A stretch of 64,000 bases of DNA from Chloranthus sessilifolius (GCA_021018995.1 CM037588.1:95330765-95394764); one strand, 5' to 3'. Shown: positions 32,679 through 45,024, numbered from the stretch's first letter. Notes: generated from the letters alone by a model not told the origin. Program-made: numbers and translations.

Positions 32679-33395
32679 TGTGACAACCCGATGTTTCCCT
32701 TTATTATATATTGGAACCGTTGTGTCATTGGATCACCTAACATGATCCTATCATACAAGAGTGCCTTAATTTGTACAAAATATTTATATTTGCAAAAGCA
32801 ATGTACTTACTCTGACATGCAATAATATGGCAAAACAACTGATATTTACTCATCTAAGCAGGAAACTATAAAACTCTATATACAAGGGTAATAGATACTA
32901 TGTATAGCATTCCACTGCTGACGTCCATCCGTCACCTAAACAATGGAAAGAAACCTATACATAGAGTGCAGAATATCTCAAAACAAAGATCATACGGGGT
33001 TTATACAAAAACATCTCTTTCTCTCTCCCTTTCAAACCTATTTCGAAAAGAATTCGTCTACAAATTCTTCCTCGTCTTCTTCTTCGTCTTTTTCCTCCTC
33101 TTCCTCGTCTGGCACGTACATAGAGTCAGCTGATTGTTCTGGGTTGAGATCTATAGCTAAGACATTGAAGTCGTAGGAGCTATCATCAAAGCTCAATAGA
33201 GAACATTAATTTGCTACTATATATTGTAGAGTTCCATATTCCATTCTAGATGCACCTCTAGATCAATATAATATAAAAATTACGAATGTATTATCCTGCA
33301 AATGTTATCATATGCTGACATGTTGAATAAACTCATGATGCAACCAGTACAAGAAATCAATGCTGAAACAAGCTATACGTGCAAAGACGAAAGAA

Positions 33396-33548
33396 TCAAG
33401 CTCCTGAGTTAGCGGGATCACTTGAACCGAGATACATCAAGCTCCCAAGTTAGCGGAATGACTTGGACCAAGAAAATCAAGCTCCCGAGTTAGCGGGATC
33501 ACTTGTTACAAGTACACAGTCAAGCTCCCGAGTTAGCGAGATCACTTG
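33396..33548. repeat. Minisatellite, four copies (3' LTR of E)
   Basis: The 29-bp unit TCAAGCTCCCGAGTTAGCGG plus GATCACTTG, four copies separated by unrelated spacers of 9-15 bp. The other LTR has five copies. Confidence 0.9.
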
Positions 33549-34143
33549 ACTCAGAACTAAGCAACCACATGGAGAGGATGTCAAGGATTATCAGGATCTG
33601 ACTAATGCACTATGAATCATGCATGAAATCAAAGAATGTACATGCTTCATTCAAACTTTGATTAGTAAATAGCGAACTAACTTTCTAACACTAGCATAGT
33701 CATATATTAGTTAACACTGCCTTGTACCAAAATATCATGCTAAACTGAGGTCTTTAAAGAAAACAGATTTACAAAACTGATTGTAAGTTATATGATTTAA
33801 TGTGGTCCAAACTATTAGGTCATCATTAATTAAACTGATTAACTCAACTCATCTTATATCAAATATGATCAGGTTTAGAATTATCAAGTCTTATCAATAT
33901 CAGGTTTACATGTTACATCTAGTATGCTCACTGTGTTATCCGATAGTGAACTGTAACTTTACTTAATTTAGCACTATAAATATTTATCTACTCATACATG
34001 ATAAATAATTTGCAGTCTATATGGGAATAAGAAAGCCAAATATATATTAACAAAATATATTCCCTACCTTATCTTATGCGAATGTGAATCTGCATTGTAC
34101 GTGTGCTCATGCATCCGATAACACATTCTCAAAAACTGCTCAC

Positions 34144-34176
34144 ACTATAGGTGCCACGGCAAGTGGCACCTATAGT
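34144..34176. repeat. Perfect 14-bp hairpin in 3' LTR of E
   Basis: ACTATAGGTGCCAC, loop GGCAA, then GTGGCACCTATAGT. The loop side forms part of the TTGCCGTGGCAA motif family of this element. Degraded in the other LTR (near 44675-44702). Confidence 0.9.
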
Positions 34177-34315
34177 CTGTAGATATAGATTTTAGCATAC
34201 CATATGGTTAATGGGTCATCTGATCCCTTCATCTTGGTTTTATAACAGTAACGGTTCATAGGATAAAGACATATACCTATGTACAGACCAACCAAGCAGC
34301 ACCCAAAACCATCTT

Positions 34316-34378
34316 CTTGCCTCGGCAAGCCACAAGGGTTGCTGTGGCAAGCAGTCCAGCTGAGGACCTTGCCGTGGT
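34316..34378. repeat. TTGCCGCGGCAA-like motif cluster (3' LTR of E)
   Basis: TTGCCTCGGCAAG, TTGCTGTGGCAAG and CTTGCCGTGG within about 65 bp; the palindrome consensus is TTGCCGCGGCAA. Other clusters at 44844-44924 and 37597-37655. Confidence 0.75.
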
Positions 34379-35558
34379 GTTTCCCTGGTTTTCCTGTTTT
34401 CTATGCTTTTGTCTGCCTTTGTGATTTTTGCTTATCTATATAGATAACCGCTATCTTTATCTAGGTTGGTGAATATAGCGATATATATATAAAAGAGATA
34501 CATATAGATATAGAGATAGAGAGATATATATATATAGTGATATTCAATTCAGTTTAGTTCAGCATGGAAATCTGAAGTGCATGAGTGACTAATTTCAATA
34601 TGATATATCGTACGTCTACGCTGCCGATACCATCTTAAGTAAATCGACACCACAGATCATAGTATCCACTAAAATTCAGATCTTACGGTATTAATCCGTG
34701 TACCTTTTTATCGACTAGCGGGTATAACGATGCCGAAGTAGTTCACCGAGCTCGACAACTGAGAACCGAACTCATGTGACCATCTCGTCAGTTCAGGTCT
34801 AAGGTTCTAAGGTGATATACAAGGTTCTACTAGAGGTGAGTTTTCATTGCACTCGTTTCTTTTCTCTGTAATTTCCTAACTTCACTAGTATCTTCATTGG
34901 TATACTTATGCAGAGTTTTCTTTAGAAAAATAGGAGAAGCTGCAGGTTTTTATAATTGTGAAGCTGCACATTGTGTGCATGAAATCGCTCGATGACTCAC
35001 AAGGTCATGTAGTTAAGCGAAGATTCAAGTAGCTTATAAGCAATTAAAGCTGGGTTATTATACAAAGCCTGTATTTGCATTTTCTATGTATCCACCTAAA
35101 TGACAAGGAAGGCAAAACTATTGTATAAGCCTGCTACACCTTTTTAGTGTATAGGATATATATAGGCTTACATAAAATACCAAGCTCATACAGGTTTTCA
35201 CTTGTATAGGCAAATGAATCAAAATGGGTTTAATTTGCCTACCAAGCATACACATGGTTGAGCTATATTCTATAGCGAGCTGAGGTAGTGAGTCTAGACC
35301 TGGTTATACTTAACATAGATTGGCTGGGCTAGCTTAGTAGCCATATATTTCAGCTAGGTAGCTATATATATTAGATGAGAATACAAAGTTGTGTACAATG
35401 GTCTAATTGTGCTCAAAGTGACGGGGCTACCAAAACTCTCATATAATTTTATCAATTCGAGCCACCCGACTACATTTTATGTCCTGTGGTAGGCACACGC
35501 CTATCCGAACCTGTGTCTCCATCAAGTAGTGTGGATACAAAATAGTGCATTTGTTACA

Positions 35559-35575
35559 TTCTCCCCTACTTAAGG
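35559..35575 (-). other. Polypurine tract of element E
   Basis: The minus strand reads CCTTAAGTAGGGGAGAA just before the LTR start TGTAACAAAT. Confidence 0.85.
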
Positions 35576-35970
35576 GATTTTCGTCCTCGAAAATAAAGGA
35601 AGACTAGGAATGGGAAACAGAACATGGGGCCTATAAAACACGTGGTATAAAACACGTGGAGATGACATAAGACACATGCATTTTTAAACGGATGTGAACA
35701 TGAACCAAATCAGAAAATTAGGTGGCTCGTCTATCATAAAACGTATAACATAAGACATAAAGTGAATACTATCTATCAAAAGAATAACATACTTGTATTC
35801 CAATAAGAAGCACAGAACATAAATATAACATAAATTGACTAATAAAGTAATATACTAACAACTAGACATATATATACAATTTATAATGAATACATAGTAT
35901 ACATAGTATTAACACAAAGTAAGTATATAAATGAAATGAGATAAACAAGCTGATATAAAGGTGAGGTAAA
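35576..35970 (-). other. Noncoding 3' region of element E
   Basis: About 400 AT-rich bases between the polypurine tract and the approximate end of ORFX; nothing else recognised. Confidence 0.5.
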
Positions 35971-37306
35971 GACTCACCAGGCTGTGCACTAGATGGCTGC
36001 GAACCAGCTGATGATGGTCCGGCTTCTTGCTGCTAATACTCTTGCTGAAATTCGGGCACTAACAAGGCTGCATTTCAAGTGTATGTCGAGACATTGTTTC
36101 GTGCCCGTCCAATGTAAGGGCTTCCAGCTGTCTGAAAAGTATGCTCCATCATGATATTTGTGGCCTCCTCGATATAATCAACTCATTGATGGAGCATGTA
36201 GTGGTTGCGATACAGATTGTCAAACTGTTGAAGAGTCTGCTCATGGTTTTCAAGCATGAGCCGTGCCAAATCAGTATTAGTATAGGTTTCGTTGGAAGGA
36301 GGAACTGGATCAGATTGGGGTTGAGAGGGGATGTCTCGTGTTGGGCTGAGGGTGTAGCTTGTGATGGTGGTGGAGGAGGAGCACGTATCTGTTGTGCTTG
36401 GCGGTTTCGCACCGCTTGGTGTGATCTTTGATATACATTTTTCTAAATAGCAGGGGAAAAGACTCGCATATTATCAGTGTGGATTTATTCACCTTGAGGA
36501 ATTTGATAAGGGACTTGATTCACACTATCGTGGTGACCTTCTAGGAGGTGGGTGATTAATCGGGGGTATGGGCATGCTGGCATGGGACTAGAGACGTTAC
36601 TTTGTAAATGAATATTGGCATATTGTATGCCTTCCCATACAACTTTTGGGGTATTCACCCATCTATTTTCATGAACAGCAAATAATGCTTGTAAGAGAGT
36701 ATCACGACACTCTCTTTCATGCTACATTGGGTACAGATTATATCATAAAACACAATCAAGAAATCACATCTTCTGTGGTAACTGACTGCGTCGGACTGAA
36801 AGACCTTGGGCAGAAGAGGTCTGCCCATCAGTTATTTTTATGGTGATGTGATGGAATTTCACATCCTTTAATCGTGGCATTCGCAGCCCGAGACTTACAT
36901 CGAAAGTTGAGCTACAATCCATAGCCTGAGCTATGTCCTGTAAGTTAAAATAGAATTTATGATTATTAATTTCCGTTTCAAGTTGGCCAACCATTGGTGA
37001 AACTTTTAAATTTTGATAAAAAAGACGGACAAGGCGTGGGTAGAAATGGGTATGTAAGGGTTAATATAAGGTGTCTAAGTGTGCCTGTTCCATGTACCGA
37101 ATTGACCATGCAGTCAAGTCGTTCGGTGTAAGCAGTGAATCATTAATAATCCATTCGGGTTCCATGGCTCTCACGTCCCACCATGGAACGGATAGTTCAT
37201 GATCGATGGGTGGATCGGTTTGCTCATGGGAGGTTGAAGGGGCTTTGCCCTTTGCTTTAGCTTAAGCTTTTGGGGGTTTAGATACTAATGTCTTCCTAGG
37301 AAGCAT
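35971..37306 (-). pseudogene. ORFX of element E
   Basis: The ATG at 37306 (MLPRKTLVSKPPKA) leads to WWDVRAMEPEWIINDSLL and FYPRLVRLFYQNLKVSP near 37000-37045. Then come HKFYFNLQDIAQAMDCSS, YNLYPM with a stop, RDTLLQALFAVHENRWVNTP and CPYPRLITHLLEGHHD. The tail switches frame to Pro-rich and helical sequence; the stop is not firmly placed. Block order and spacing match ORFX of A closely (NLYPM, then ALxA, then RW), so the two share an ancestor. Several stops, no signal peptide or membrane segment, function unknown. Confidence 0.75.
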
Positions 37307-38182
37307 GATGATAGCAATATGAAAGACCTACTTGAAAGAATAAAATCAAATAAAAAATGAGAGGATTTTACCTCCTAAAGATACCAAAAAGGCAAAATAA
37401 TGGCTGAAATTGATAATGATGGAGTCAACCAAAGTGAAATCGCCAACATGCAATGGTTATTTGGCGCGAATCCAGGTCGATTTTGTTTCAAATACTGGTT
37501 AGAGAGTACTAAGGAGTGAAAGCTTCCGAGACCCCACAAGAAGAAAACTCATAAATGAAGAATGAGGGCTCTCGGACCCACCTCATTCTGAAATGGTTGT
37601 CGCGGCAACCCACATCACTTGCCGCGGTAAGCAGCTCTTCCTTGCCACGGTAAGGGGATTTGACTTGAACCGGACAAGATTTCAAGGCCAGGTGGGCGGG
37701 TTGCAAGAGGTTAGTATCTGTGTGAATCTAACAGATAGGTGGTTTGTATAAAATTATTTGTTAATATTTTTGAGGTGTATATATATGTCAAAATATTTTA
37801 TTTCGATGAAAAGTATAATCGTACCTTATTGCTCTACTCCTACGGTACTATATAAGCCCTTGTATGGGCCTAGTGTTTGTGGTTATGAGTTGTTATTGTG
37901 AGACATTTATGTGTCACATATACTTATGCATCATTAGAAATTACATATTATAAACCCTTTCTTTCTTTCTATATACAATAAGAATATGGTATGAAGTTTC
38001 CTGCTGCTTACTTGTTTTCTGTCACTTATGCTTCTTGATATCCTGGGGAGTGCATCTATGAGGTCCAACTATTTACTTGTCAAGTTAGAGCAGGTATATA
38101 TTTATCTATCTATATATCAACTGTAAGAGATGTATATATTGAATATTGTTTATCTACAATGCTTTTAATTGACTACAAGAAA
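37307..38182. other. Spacer between pol and ORFX of E, with motif cluster
   Basis: About 880 bases. It holds TTGTCGCGGCAAC, CTTGCCGCGGTAAG and CTTGCCACGGTAAG at 37597-37655, the same palindrome family as the LTR, ahead of ORFX. A TATA-like ATATATATACACC lies on the minus strand near 37778-37790, upstream of the cluster. No ORF. Confidence 0.65.
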
Positions 38183-38611
38183 TTACGTACCGTAAGTAAA
38201 TAAATGAGGGTACTGAGCACGAATATCGGCTTCGCATTCCCAGGTAGCCTCATGAGCACCATGATTCTTCCATTGGACCAATACAAGTGGAATTCATTTC
38301 ATTCTCAATATTTGATCTCTGTGGTCCAAAATTTGACTTGGTTCTTCAGTTATCGTTAAATCCTCTTGAACATCTAACAGTTGATAATCCAACACATGTG
38401 TTGGATCGCTGACGTACTTCCTCAGCATAGACACGTGGAATATGTTGTGTATGCCAGATAAATGCAGAGGTAATGCAATCTGATAAGCGACCTCACCTAC
38501 TCTGCCCAAAACTAGGAATGGTCCAACATAACGAGGACTCAACTTGCCTCGTTTACCAAATCGTATCACGCCCTTTGTCGGAGATATTTTGATAAAGACG
38601 TGATCGCCAAT
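38183..38611 (-). pseudogene. Integrase GPF/Y module and chromodomain of element E (last exon)
   Basis: After the putative splice acceptor: IGDHVFIKISPTKGVIRFGK, GKLSPRYVGPFLVLGRVGEV, FHVSMLRKYVSDPTHVLDY, then VLVQWKNHGAHEATWE and QYPHLFTYGT with a stop at 38183-38185. This is the usual C-terminus of plant chromovirus integrase. Apart from one stop before IPLVLVQW the frame is open. Confidence 0.88.
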
Positions 38612-38688
38612 CTGTAAGGTGTACATCAAATGACAAGATACTAAAGTGAATTCACAACTTAAAAACACTTATCAGTGTAGTTTATTAC
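38612..38688 (-). other. Putative spliceosomal intron 2 of element E (77 bp)
   Basis: On the minus strand TTTCAG, then GTAATAAACTAC to CACCTTACAG, then ATTGGCGAT. It is 77 bp, so it breaks the frame unless removed; removal gives ...DFQ-IGDHVF..., matching the uninterrupted integrase of element A at 3640-3690. GT-AG ends, pyrimidine-containing 3' end, AT-rich. Confidence 0.65.
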
Positions 38689-39790
38689 CTGAAAATCAAC
38701 ACTAGTTCTTTTTAGATAGGCGTAACTCTTCTGTCGACTTTGGGCACTCTTCAATCTTTCCCGAATAACGTGAACAACTGCATTGGCGCTTTCTATCAAG
38801 TTAGAGCCTAAAATCAAATGCTCTCTAGCTTCGTCCCAATTAATCGGAGATTTACATTGGCTTCCATACAATACCTCGAATGGTGCCATGCCGATGCTTG
38901 ATTGGAAGCTGTTATTGTATGCGAATTCAATCAAGGGTAAGTGCTTATCCCATGATCCTTGAAAATCTAGCATACAAGCCTTTAACATATCTTCTATCAC
39001 CTTATTCACCCTCTCCGTCTGCCCGTCGGTCTGAGGATGAAATGCAGTACTGAATTCTAACTTAGAACCCATACCTTCTTAGAAACTCTGCCAAAATTAC
39101 GAAGTATATAAAGGATCGCGATCTGACACAATACTCACAGGTATCCCATGTAATCGTACAATCTCCCTCAGATAAATTTTAGCCAACTTCGACGTTGTAT
39201 ATCATGTACTATAGGGTTAGAAATGTGCCGATTTGGTGAGACGATCAACAATCACCCAAATCGCATTATAACCCTTTTGAGTACGAGGGAATCCGAGAAT
39301 GAAATCCATGGAAATGTTCTCCCATTTCCACTCTGGGATGGCTAGTGGCTGTAACAGACCAGTAGGGTGCTTGTGCTCAACCATTACTTGCTGACAGGTT
39401 AAACACTTTGTAACATGTTCCGCTACATCACGTTTTAAGTCATTCCACCAAAACGTCTTCTTTAGATCTTGGTACATTTTTGTGCTACTAGGATGAATGG
39501 CATATGCTGACTTGTGAGCCTCCTCAAGAATTTCCTAACATAAAGTACTATCATCTGGTATACATACTCGACCTCGAAACAATAAGGACCCATCATCCTT
39601 AATAGAAAACTCTGGTTGTAACCCACCGATTATTCCCTGTCTGATAGCAATAAGCTCTGTATCATTTATCTAAAGATCGTTGATCCTATCGATGAGTGTA
39701 GATCGGATCATTACTGTAGCAAGTAAACATCCAGTGGATGTTGCTCGTAGAGTAGCACTCGATGATACAATATCATTGAGTACTTTCCAT
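38689..39790 (-). pseudogene. Integrase zinc and catalytic domains of element E
   Basis: MYQDLKKTFWWNDLKRDVAE with CLTCQQ (zinc-binding end) and SMDFILGFPRTQKGYNAIWV at 39217-39477. The core continues to FHPQTDGQTERVNKVIEDML and IEFAYNNSFQSSIGMAPFEV in 38659-39072, then RLKSAQSRQKSYAYLKRTSV. First Asp (MDF) and the Glu (VIE) are visible. Stops near 39205 and 39080 break it. Confidence 0.9.
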
Positions 39791-40240
39791 CTTTGTAGCC
39801 GTGTCACAAGATGGGATAACTGAGCAGATGATTTTCGACTGAGCGCATTAGCTACTACATTGGCTTTGCTGAGATGGTACTGAATAGAACAGTCCTAGTC
39901 CTTCAAAAACTCCATCCACCTTCTCTGCCTCAAATTCAACTCTTTTTAGGTAAAGAGGTATTTTAGACTCTTATGATCGATAAAAATCTCGAAGGTTTCA
40001 CCATATAGATAGTGCCTCTAGATTTTCAATGCAAAAGTGACCGCTGCTAGTTCCAGATCGTGAGTGGGATAGTTCTTCTCATGATCTTTTAATTGACGGG
40101 AACTATATGCAATGACACATTCTCATTGATTCAATACACACCCTAACCCACTATATGAAGCATCGCTGAAGACAACAAACCCACCACTGCCTGATGGTAA
40201 TGCTAAAACGGGTGCTAAAGTGAGTCTCCTTTTTAATTCT
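39791..40240 (-). pseudogene. RNase H of element E
   Basis: Broken minus frames with RDHKSLKYLFT-like and [12 protein letters not shown] segments at 39900-40000, and HLSKANVVANALSRKSSA near 39840-39880. Order and spacing match RNase H of A. Stops are visible, for example near 39897, 39948 and 40018. Confidence 0.75.
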
Positions 40241-41007
40241 TGGAAACCTTATTCGCATCCCTCAATCCACTCGAATTTAATATTCCTTCGAGTGAGCTAC
40301 GTGAGTGGTCCAACAAGTCATGAAAACCCCTCAAAAAAGCATTAGTAATAGCTTGCGAGACCAAGAAAGCTTCGGATCTCGGTTACTATCTGTGGCTGCT
40401 TCCATTGCACTACAGCTTCGATCTTTGCAGGATCAACGATAATACCCACTTCCGAGATAATATGACTCAAAAAATTGACTTGATTCAACCAGAAGTCGCA
40501 TTTACTGAACTTGGCATACAACTGCGAATCTCTCAATGTTTGCAACATCAGACATAGATGATCTTAATGCTCTGCCTTCATCTTTGAGTAGATGAGTATA
40601 TCGTCGATGAATAGCATGATACACTGATCGAGATACGGTTTGAAGACTTGATTCATCAAGTCCATAAATGTGGTAGATACATTGGTCAACCCAAAGGACA
40701 TGACGAGAAACTCGTAGTGACCATAGCGTGTTCGAAAAGCTATCTTCTAAATATCTTCAGCTTTCACCTTCATCTAGTGATACCCAGATCATAAATCAAT
40801 CTTTGAAAAGAACCACGCTCCTTGTAGCTGATCAAAGAGATCGTCAATTCTGGAGAGCGGATAACGATTCTTGATTGTCAGCTTCTTAAGTTGACGGTAA
40901 TCAATGCAGAGATGCATTGAACTGTCTTTCTCCTTTATGAACAATGCCGGTGCGCCCCATGGAGACACAGTCGATCTGATAAAGCCTTTATCAAGAAGCT
41001 CATACAA
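40241..41007 (-). pseudogene. Reverse transcriptase of element E
   Basis: Fingers at 40789-41007: [57 protein letters not shown]. The catalytic box reads [11 protein letters not shown] near 40590-40620, and the thumb is at 40342-40548 ([20 protein letters not shown]). Both aspartates are kept. It is broken by single stops between these blocks. Confidence 0.9.
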
Positions 41008-41693
41008 CTACTCCTTGAGTTCTTTCAACTCTGTCGGTGCCATTCGATATGGCGCCTTTGATACTGGCTCGGTACCCGGGGCTAACTCAATAGCGAACTC
41101 CATTTCCCTATCAGGCGGTAATCCTGGCAACTCATCTGGGAAACTGTCAGGGAATTCACAAGCAATCGGTACATCTGAGAGTAAAACTTTCTTCTCTTCC
41201 TGATCTTTACTTTGAATAAAAGCGATATACCCTTGAGCACCATCAACAAGTAGTCGCCATGCTCGGATCGCTAATATAAAAGAAAGATTAGTTGACTGCA
41301 CTCCATAAAATGTAGCTGATGTCTTCTTTTGGGGGCGTAAAGAGACAAGCTTCTTTCTACAGTTAATGTTTGCATGGTGGTTGAACAACTAATCCATGCT
41401 AAGGATTACTTCATATCCTTGCATCGAAAGTAAGATCAAGTCCGCTACTGCTTCGTAGTGCCATTAGTCTTTGATCAAGATGATAATCGACCGATACACC
41501 ATATCAGTCGTGAGAGACTGTCCAATCAGAAGTGTTACATCTAAAATAAAATCAAGAGGTTCTGGAATGCCTCCTAATTTTCCCAACTTGTCAGCAAACT
41601 GAGGTGCGACAAACGAATGTGTAGATCCTAGATCTATCAAAACTCATGCGTCATAACACAAATAGGCATCTTTTGGATATAATTGCAAGATTC
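41008..41693 (-). pseudogene. Protease and pro-RT connection of element E (exon 2)
   Basis: Begins after the acceptor of intron 1 with GILQLYPKDAYLCYDA, then LIDLGSTHSFVAPQFADKLG (catalytic triad DLG, as in A), SMQGYEVILSMD and a stop. The segment 41008-41388 carries the connection to RT (LPGLPPDREMEFAIELAPGT, APYRMAPTELKELKE). Confidence 0.88.
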
Positions 41694-41870
41694 CTAATAT
41701 ATATAAACTAGTGTTAGTTATATTACTTTTAAGTAATTGAATATCAAAGTAAAGTAACAAAATATTAATATAGCAATTATCATAGTTTACTAGATGCATC
41801 TTCTTTATCTAAAAGATAATTTAAGAAACTGTGAACTTAGTAAATAATGCACATGCACACCTTGAATGAT
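41694..41870 (-). other. Putative spliceosomal intron 1 of element E (177 bp)
   Basis: ATTCAAG, then GTGTGCATGTGC to ATATATATTAG, then GAATCTTGC. It sits at the same Gln-Gly codon, phase 1, as the intron of A (6646-6798). The two share a 24-bp block with three differences (41791-41814 against 6733-6756). It contains in-frame stops. Confidence 0.7.
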
Positions 41871-42900
41871 ATTATTGTTGTTTCGTGCATCCTTTGCAGT
41901 TATAGCATAAGCTCAGCCTTGTACCGTAGGTCGTACAGATCGTAGAACTGGTCCAGCCTTTGCTGTCATTTCTACTATTTTCGGGCAGTCTTTTATCCGA
42001 TGACCCATATTTCCACAATGGAAACATGCTCCAGCTGCTCGGTGGTAATGATGAGCACGTAGCTGGATTATAAGGTCATGTATAGGCTCCCGCAGTAGGT
42101 TGAAATGTTATCGGTCCTTGATATCGCGGTTGCTTACTGATTTGACCGGAACTAAAGGACTATGACGAAGCTTTTCTGGCTTTCTATTTTTCTTCTCTCA
42201 TTTTGAACATTATATCTACATCTGTTTCTGCTATCAGGGCCAATTTCATCACATTGGCATAAGTCGTTGCTTGAAACAATGAAATTCGTTCATTAATCAG
42301 GGGTTTCAAACCCCGCTCAAACTTTTGTATCTTCATAAGCTTGGTGGCTACAAGTAAGGGTGAAAATCGAGAGAGGTGAGTGAATTTTGCCTCGTATTTC
42401 CTAACAGTCATCTGGCCCTGGACTAAGGTCGCAAACTACACCTCCATCTTGTATCTCTCAGGTGCTAGGAAATATTTCTCATTAAATGCTTCCGTGAACT
42501 CTGCCCAAGTCCAAGGTACTCCAGGCATTCTTGTTCGTTCTACAGACTGCCACCATGGCTCTGCCTCACTCTCCAATTTATATGCCGCCCAGCTCACTTT
42601 CTCAACCTCGGTGCAGGTAACTCTTTGCAACACCTTTTCGATCTGTGTCAACCACTTCTCAGCCTCCATTGGGTCATGCTGACCATGGAAACTTGGCGAT
42701 CAAAGTCGGACAAACTCTGTAAAACCCTCGGGACGTCTAATAGCTAGCATAGCCATGGTGTTGACCATGGTCTCCAACAACTGCGGATTTTGTCCCGCGT
42801 TTTACTCAGTTCCAGGAGTATTTCTCATTTGAGGAGCATCTACAACTGACGGAGTATGCTCAGCAACATTTTCCATAGTCGTTCGGCTCTCTGCCATGTT
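41871..42900 (-). pseudogene. Gag of element E
   Basis: A likely start is MAESRTTMENVAEHTPS near 42898, though upstream frames remain open. Capsid blocks: MEAEKWLTQIEKVLQRVTCT and AEPWWQSVERTR (42436-42669), KFTHLSRFSPLLVATKLMKI and INERISLFQATTYANVMKLA (42184-42411). The nucleocapsid near 41960-42030 has an intact knuckle CFHCGNMGHRIKDC. It ends AYAITAKDARNNNNIIQ at the donor of intron 1. Confidence 0.88.
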
Positions 42901-43153
42901 TACATTCTCACCGCTTCCCGAGGCGGTGTCATGCTCATAACCTGCTACTGGAATCACATTCGGCCTAGTGCGATGGGCCAATGGTGGTCTACCCGGACCT
43001 CTTTCACGTCGTGGAGACTTCTTAACCTATTTATGATCAGGCAACAACTTGATTCGATAGCATGAACTCAATTTAAATCCTAAGACTGAATAATTATCAG
43101 ACACTTTGCCATATTTGTACGCCAGAGTTAAGTCTCCAAATGACTTAACGCTG

Positions 43154-43166
43154 GGCTTTGATACCA
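43154..43166 (-). other. Primer-binding site of element E (tRNA-Met type)
   Basis: The minus strand reads TGGTATCAAAGCC, one base off the initiator tRNA-Met complement, 2 nt inside the LTR. Confidence 0.88.
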
Positions 43167-43892
43167 CCTGTGATAACCCGACTTTTCCCTTTATTGTATA
43201 TTGGAACCGTCGTGTCATCGGATCACCTAACATGATCCTATCATACAAGGGTGCCTTAATTTGTACAAAATATTTATATTTATGGAAGCAATGTACTTTC
43301 TCTAACATGCAATAATATGGCAAAACAACTGATATTTACTCATCTAAGCAGGAAACTATAGCACTCTATATACAAGGGTAATAGATACTATGTTTAGCTT
43401 TTCACCAATGACGGCCATCTGTCACCTAAACAATGGAAAGAAACCTATACATAGAGTGCAGAATATCTCAAAATAAAAGATCATATGGGGTTTATACAAA
43501 AACATCTCTTTCTCTCTCTCTCTCTCTTCCAAACCTATTTCGGAAAGAATTCGTCTGCAAATTTTTCCTCGTCTTCTTCGTCTTGTTCTTCCTCTTCCTT
43601 GTCTGGTATGTACGTAGGGTCAACTGCTTGTTCTGGGTCGAGATCTACAGCTAAGACATTGAAGTCGTAGGATGAGCTATCATCAAAGCTCAACAGAGAA
43701 CATTAATTTTCTACTATATATTGTAGAGTTCCATATTCCATTCTAGATGCACTTCTAGATGAATATAATATAAAGATTACGAATATATTATCATGCAAAT
43801 GCTATCATATGCTGACATCCTGAATAAACTCATGATGTAACAGGTACAAGAAATCAATGTTGAAACAAGCTATACATGCAAATATGAAAGAA

Positions 43893-44075
43893 TCAAGCTC
43901 CCCGAGTTAGCGGGATCACTTGTCAAGCTCCTGAGTTAGCGGGATCACTTGAACCGAGATACATCAAGCTCCCGAGTTAGCAGGATCACTTGGACTAAGA
44001 AAATCAAGCTCCCGATTTAGCGGGATCACTTGTTACAAGTACACAGTCAAGCTCCTAAGTTAGCGGGATCACATG
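43893..44075. repeat. Minisatellite, five copies (5' LTR of E)
   Basis: Same 29-bp unit as 33396-33548. The extra copy is the first; it abuts the second with almost no spacer, which suggests a local duplication or loss since insertion. Confidence 0.9.
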
Positions 44076-44843
44076 ACTCATAACTAAGCAACCACATGGA
44101 GAGGATGTCCAGGATTATCAGGATCTGACTAATGCACTATGAATCATGCATGAAATCAAAGAATGTACATGCTTCATTCAAACTTTGGTTAGTAAATAGC
44201 GAACTAACTTTCTAACACTAGCATAGTCATATATGAGTTAACACTGCCTTGTACCAAAATATCATGCTAAACTGATGTCTTTAAAGAAAACAGATTCACA
44301 AAACTGATATTAAGTTACATGATTTCATGTGGTCCAAACTATTAGGCCATCATTAATTAAACTGATTTTTTTTTTTTAACTCAATTCATCTTATATCAAA
44401 TCTGATTAGGTTTAGAATTATCAAGTCTTATCAAGATCAGGTCAACATGTTACACCTAGTATGCTCACCGTGTTATCCGGTAGTGAACTGTAACTTTACT
44501 TAATTCAGCACTATAAATATTTATCTACTCATACATGATAAATAATTTGCAGTCTATATGGGAATAAGAAAGCCAAATATATATTAACAAAATATACTCC
44601 CTACCTTATCTTATGCAAATGTGAATCTGCGTTGTACGTGTGCTCATGCATCCGATAACACATTCTCAAAAACTGTGCATGTGCACCAAGTGTCACCTAT
44701 AGTGTATAGATATAGATTTTAGTATACCATATGGTTAATGGGTCATCTGAGCCCTTCATCTTGGTTGTATAACAGTAACGGTTCATAGGATCAAGACATA
44801 TACCTCTGTACAAGCCAACCAAGCAGCACCCAAAACCATCTTC

Positions 44844-44924
44844 TTGCCTCGGCAAGCCACAAGGGTAGCCGCGGCAAGCAATCCGGCTAAGGACCTTGCC
44901 GCAGCAAGCCTTGCTTGCCGTGGT
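44844..44924. repeat. TTGCCGCGGCAA-like motif cluster (5' LTR of E)
   Basis: TTGCCTCGGCAAG, GCCGCGGCAAG, CTTGCCGCAGCAAG and CTTGCCGTGG in about 80 bp, one more copy than the partner LTR. Confidence 0.75.
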
Positions 44925-45024
44925 GTTTCCCTGGTTTTCCTATTTTCGGCGCCTTTGTGTGCCTTTGTGATTTTTGGTTATCTATATAGATAACTGCTAT
45001 CTTTATATAGGTTGGTGTATATAG

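Larger units (their letters stand above)
32679..35558 (-). repeat. 3' LTR of element E (2,880 bp)
   Basis: TGTGACAACCCG to TTTGTTACA on the plus strand. Contains a four-copy minisatellite, a perfect 14-bp hairpin and TTGCCGCGGCAA-like motifs. Confidence 0.94.

Noticed and set aside
33396-33548. CRISPR-like array (29-bp repeats with short spacers)
   Set aside because: Spacers are only 9-15 bp, the array lies in the LTR of a plant retrotransposon and is repeated in the other LTR. It is a minisatellite.
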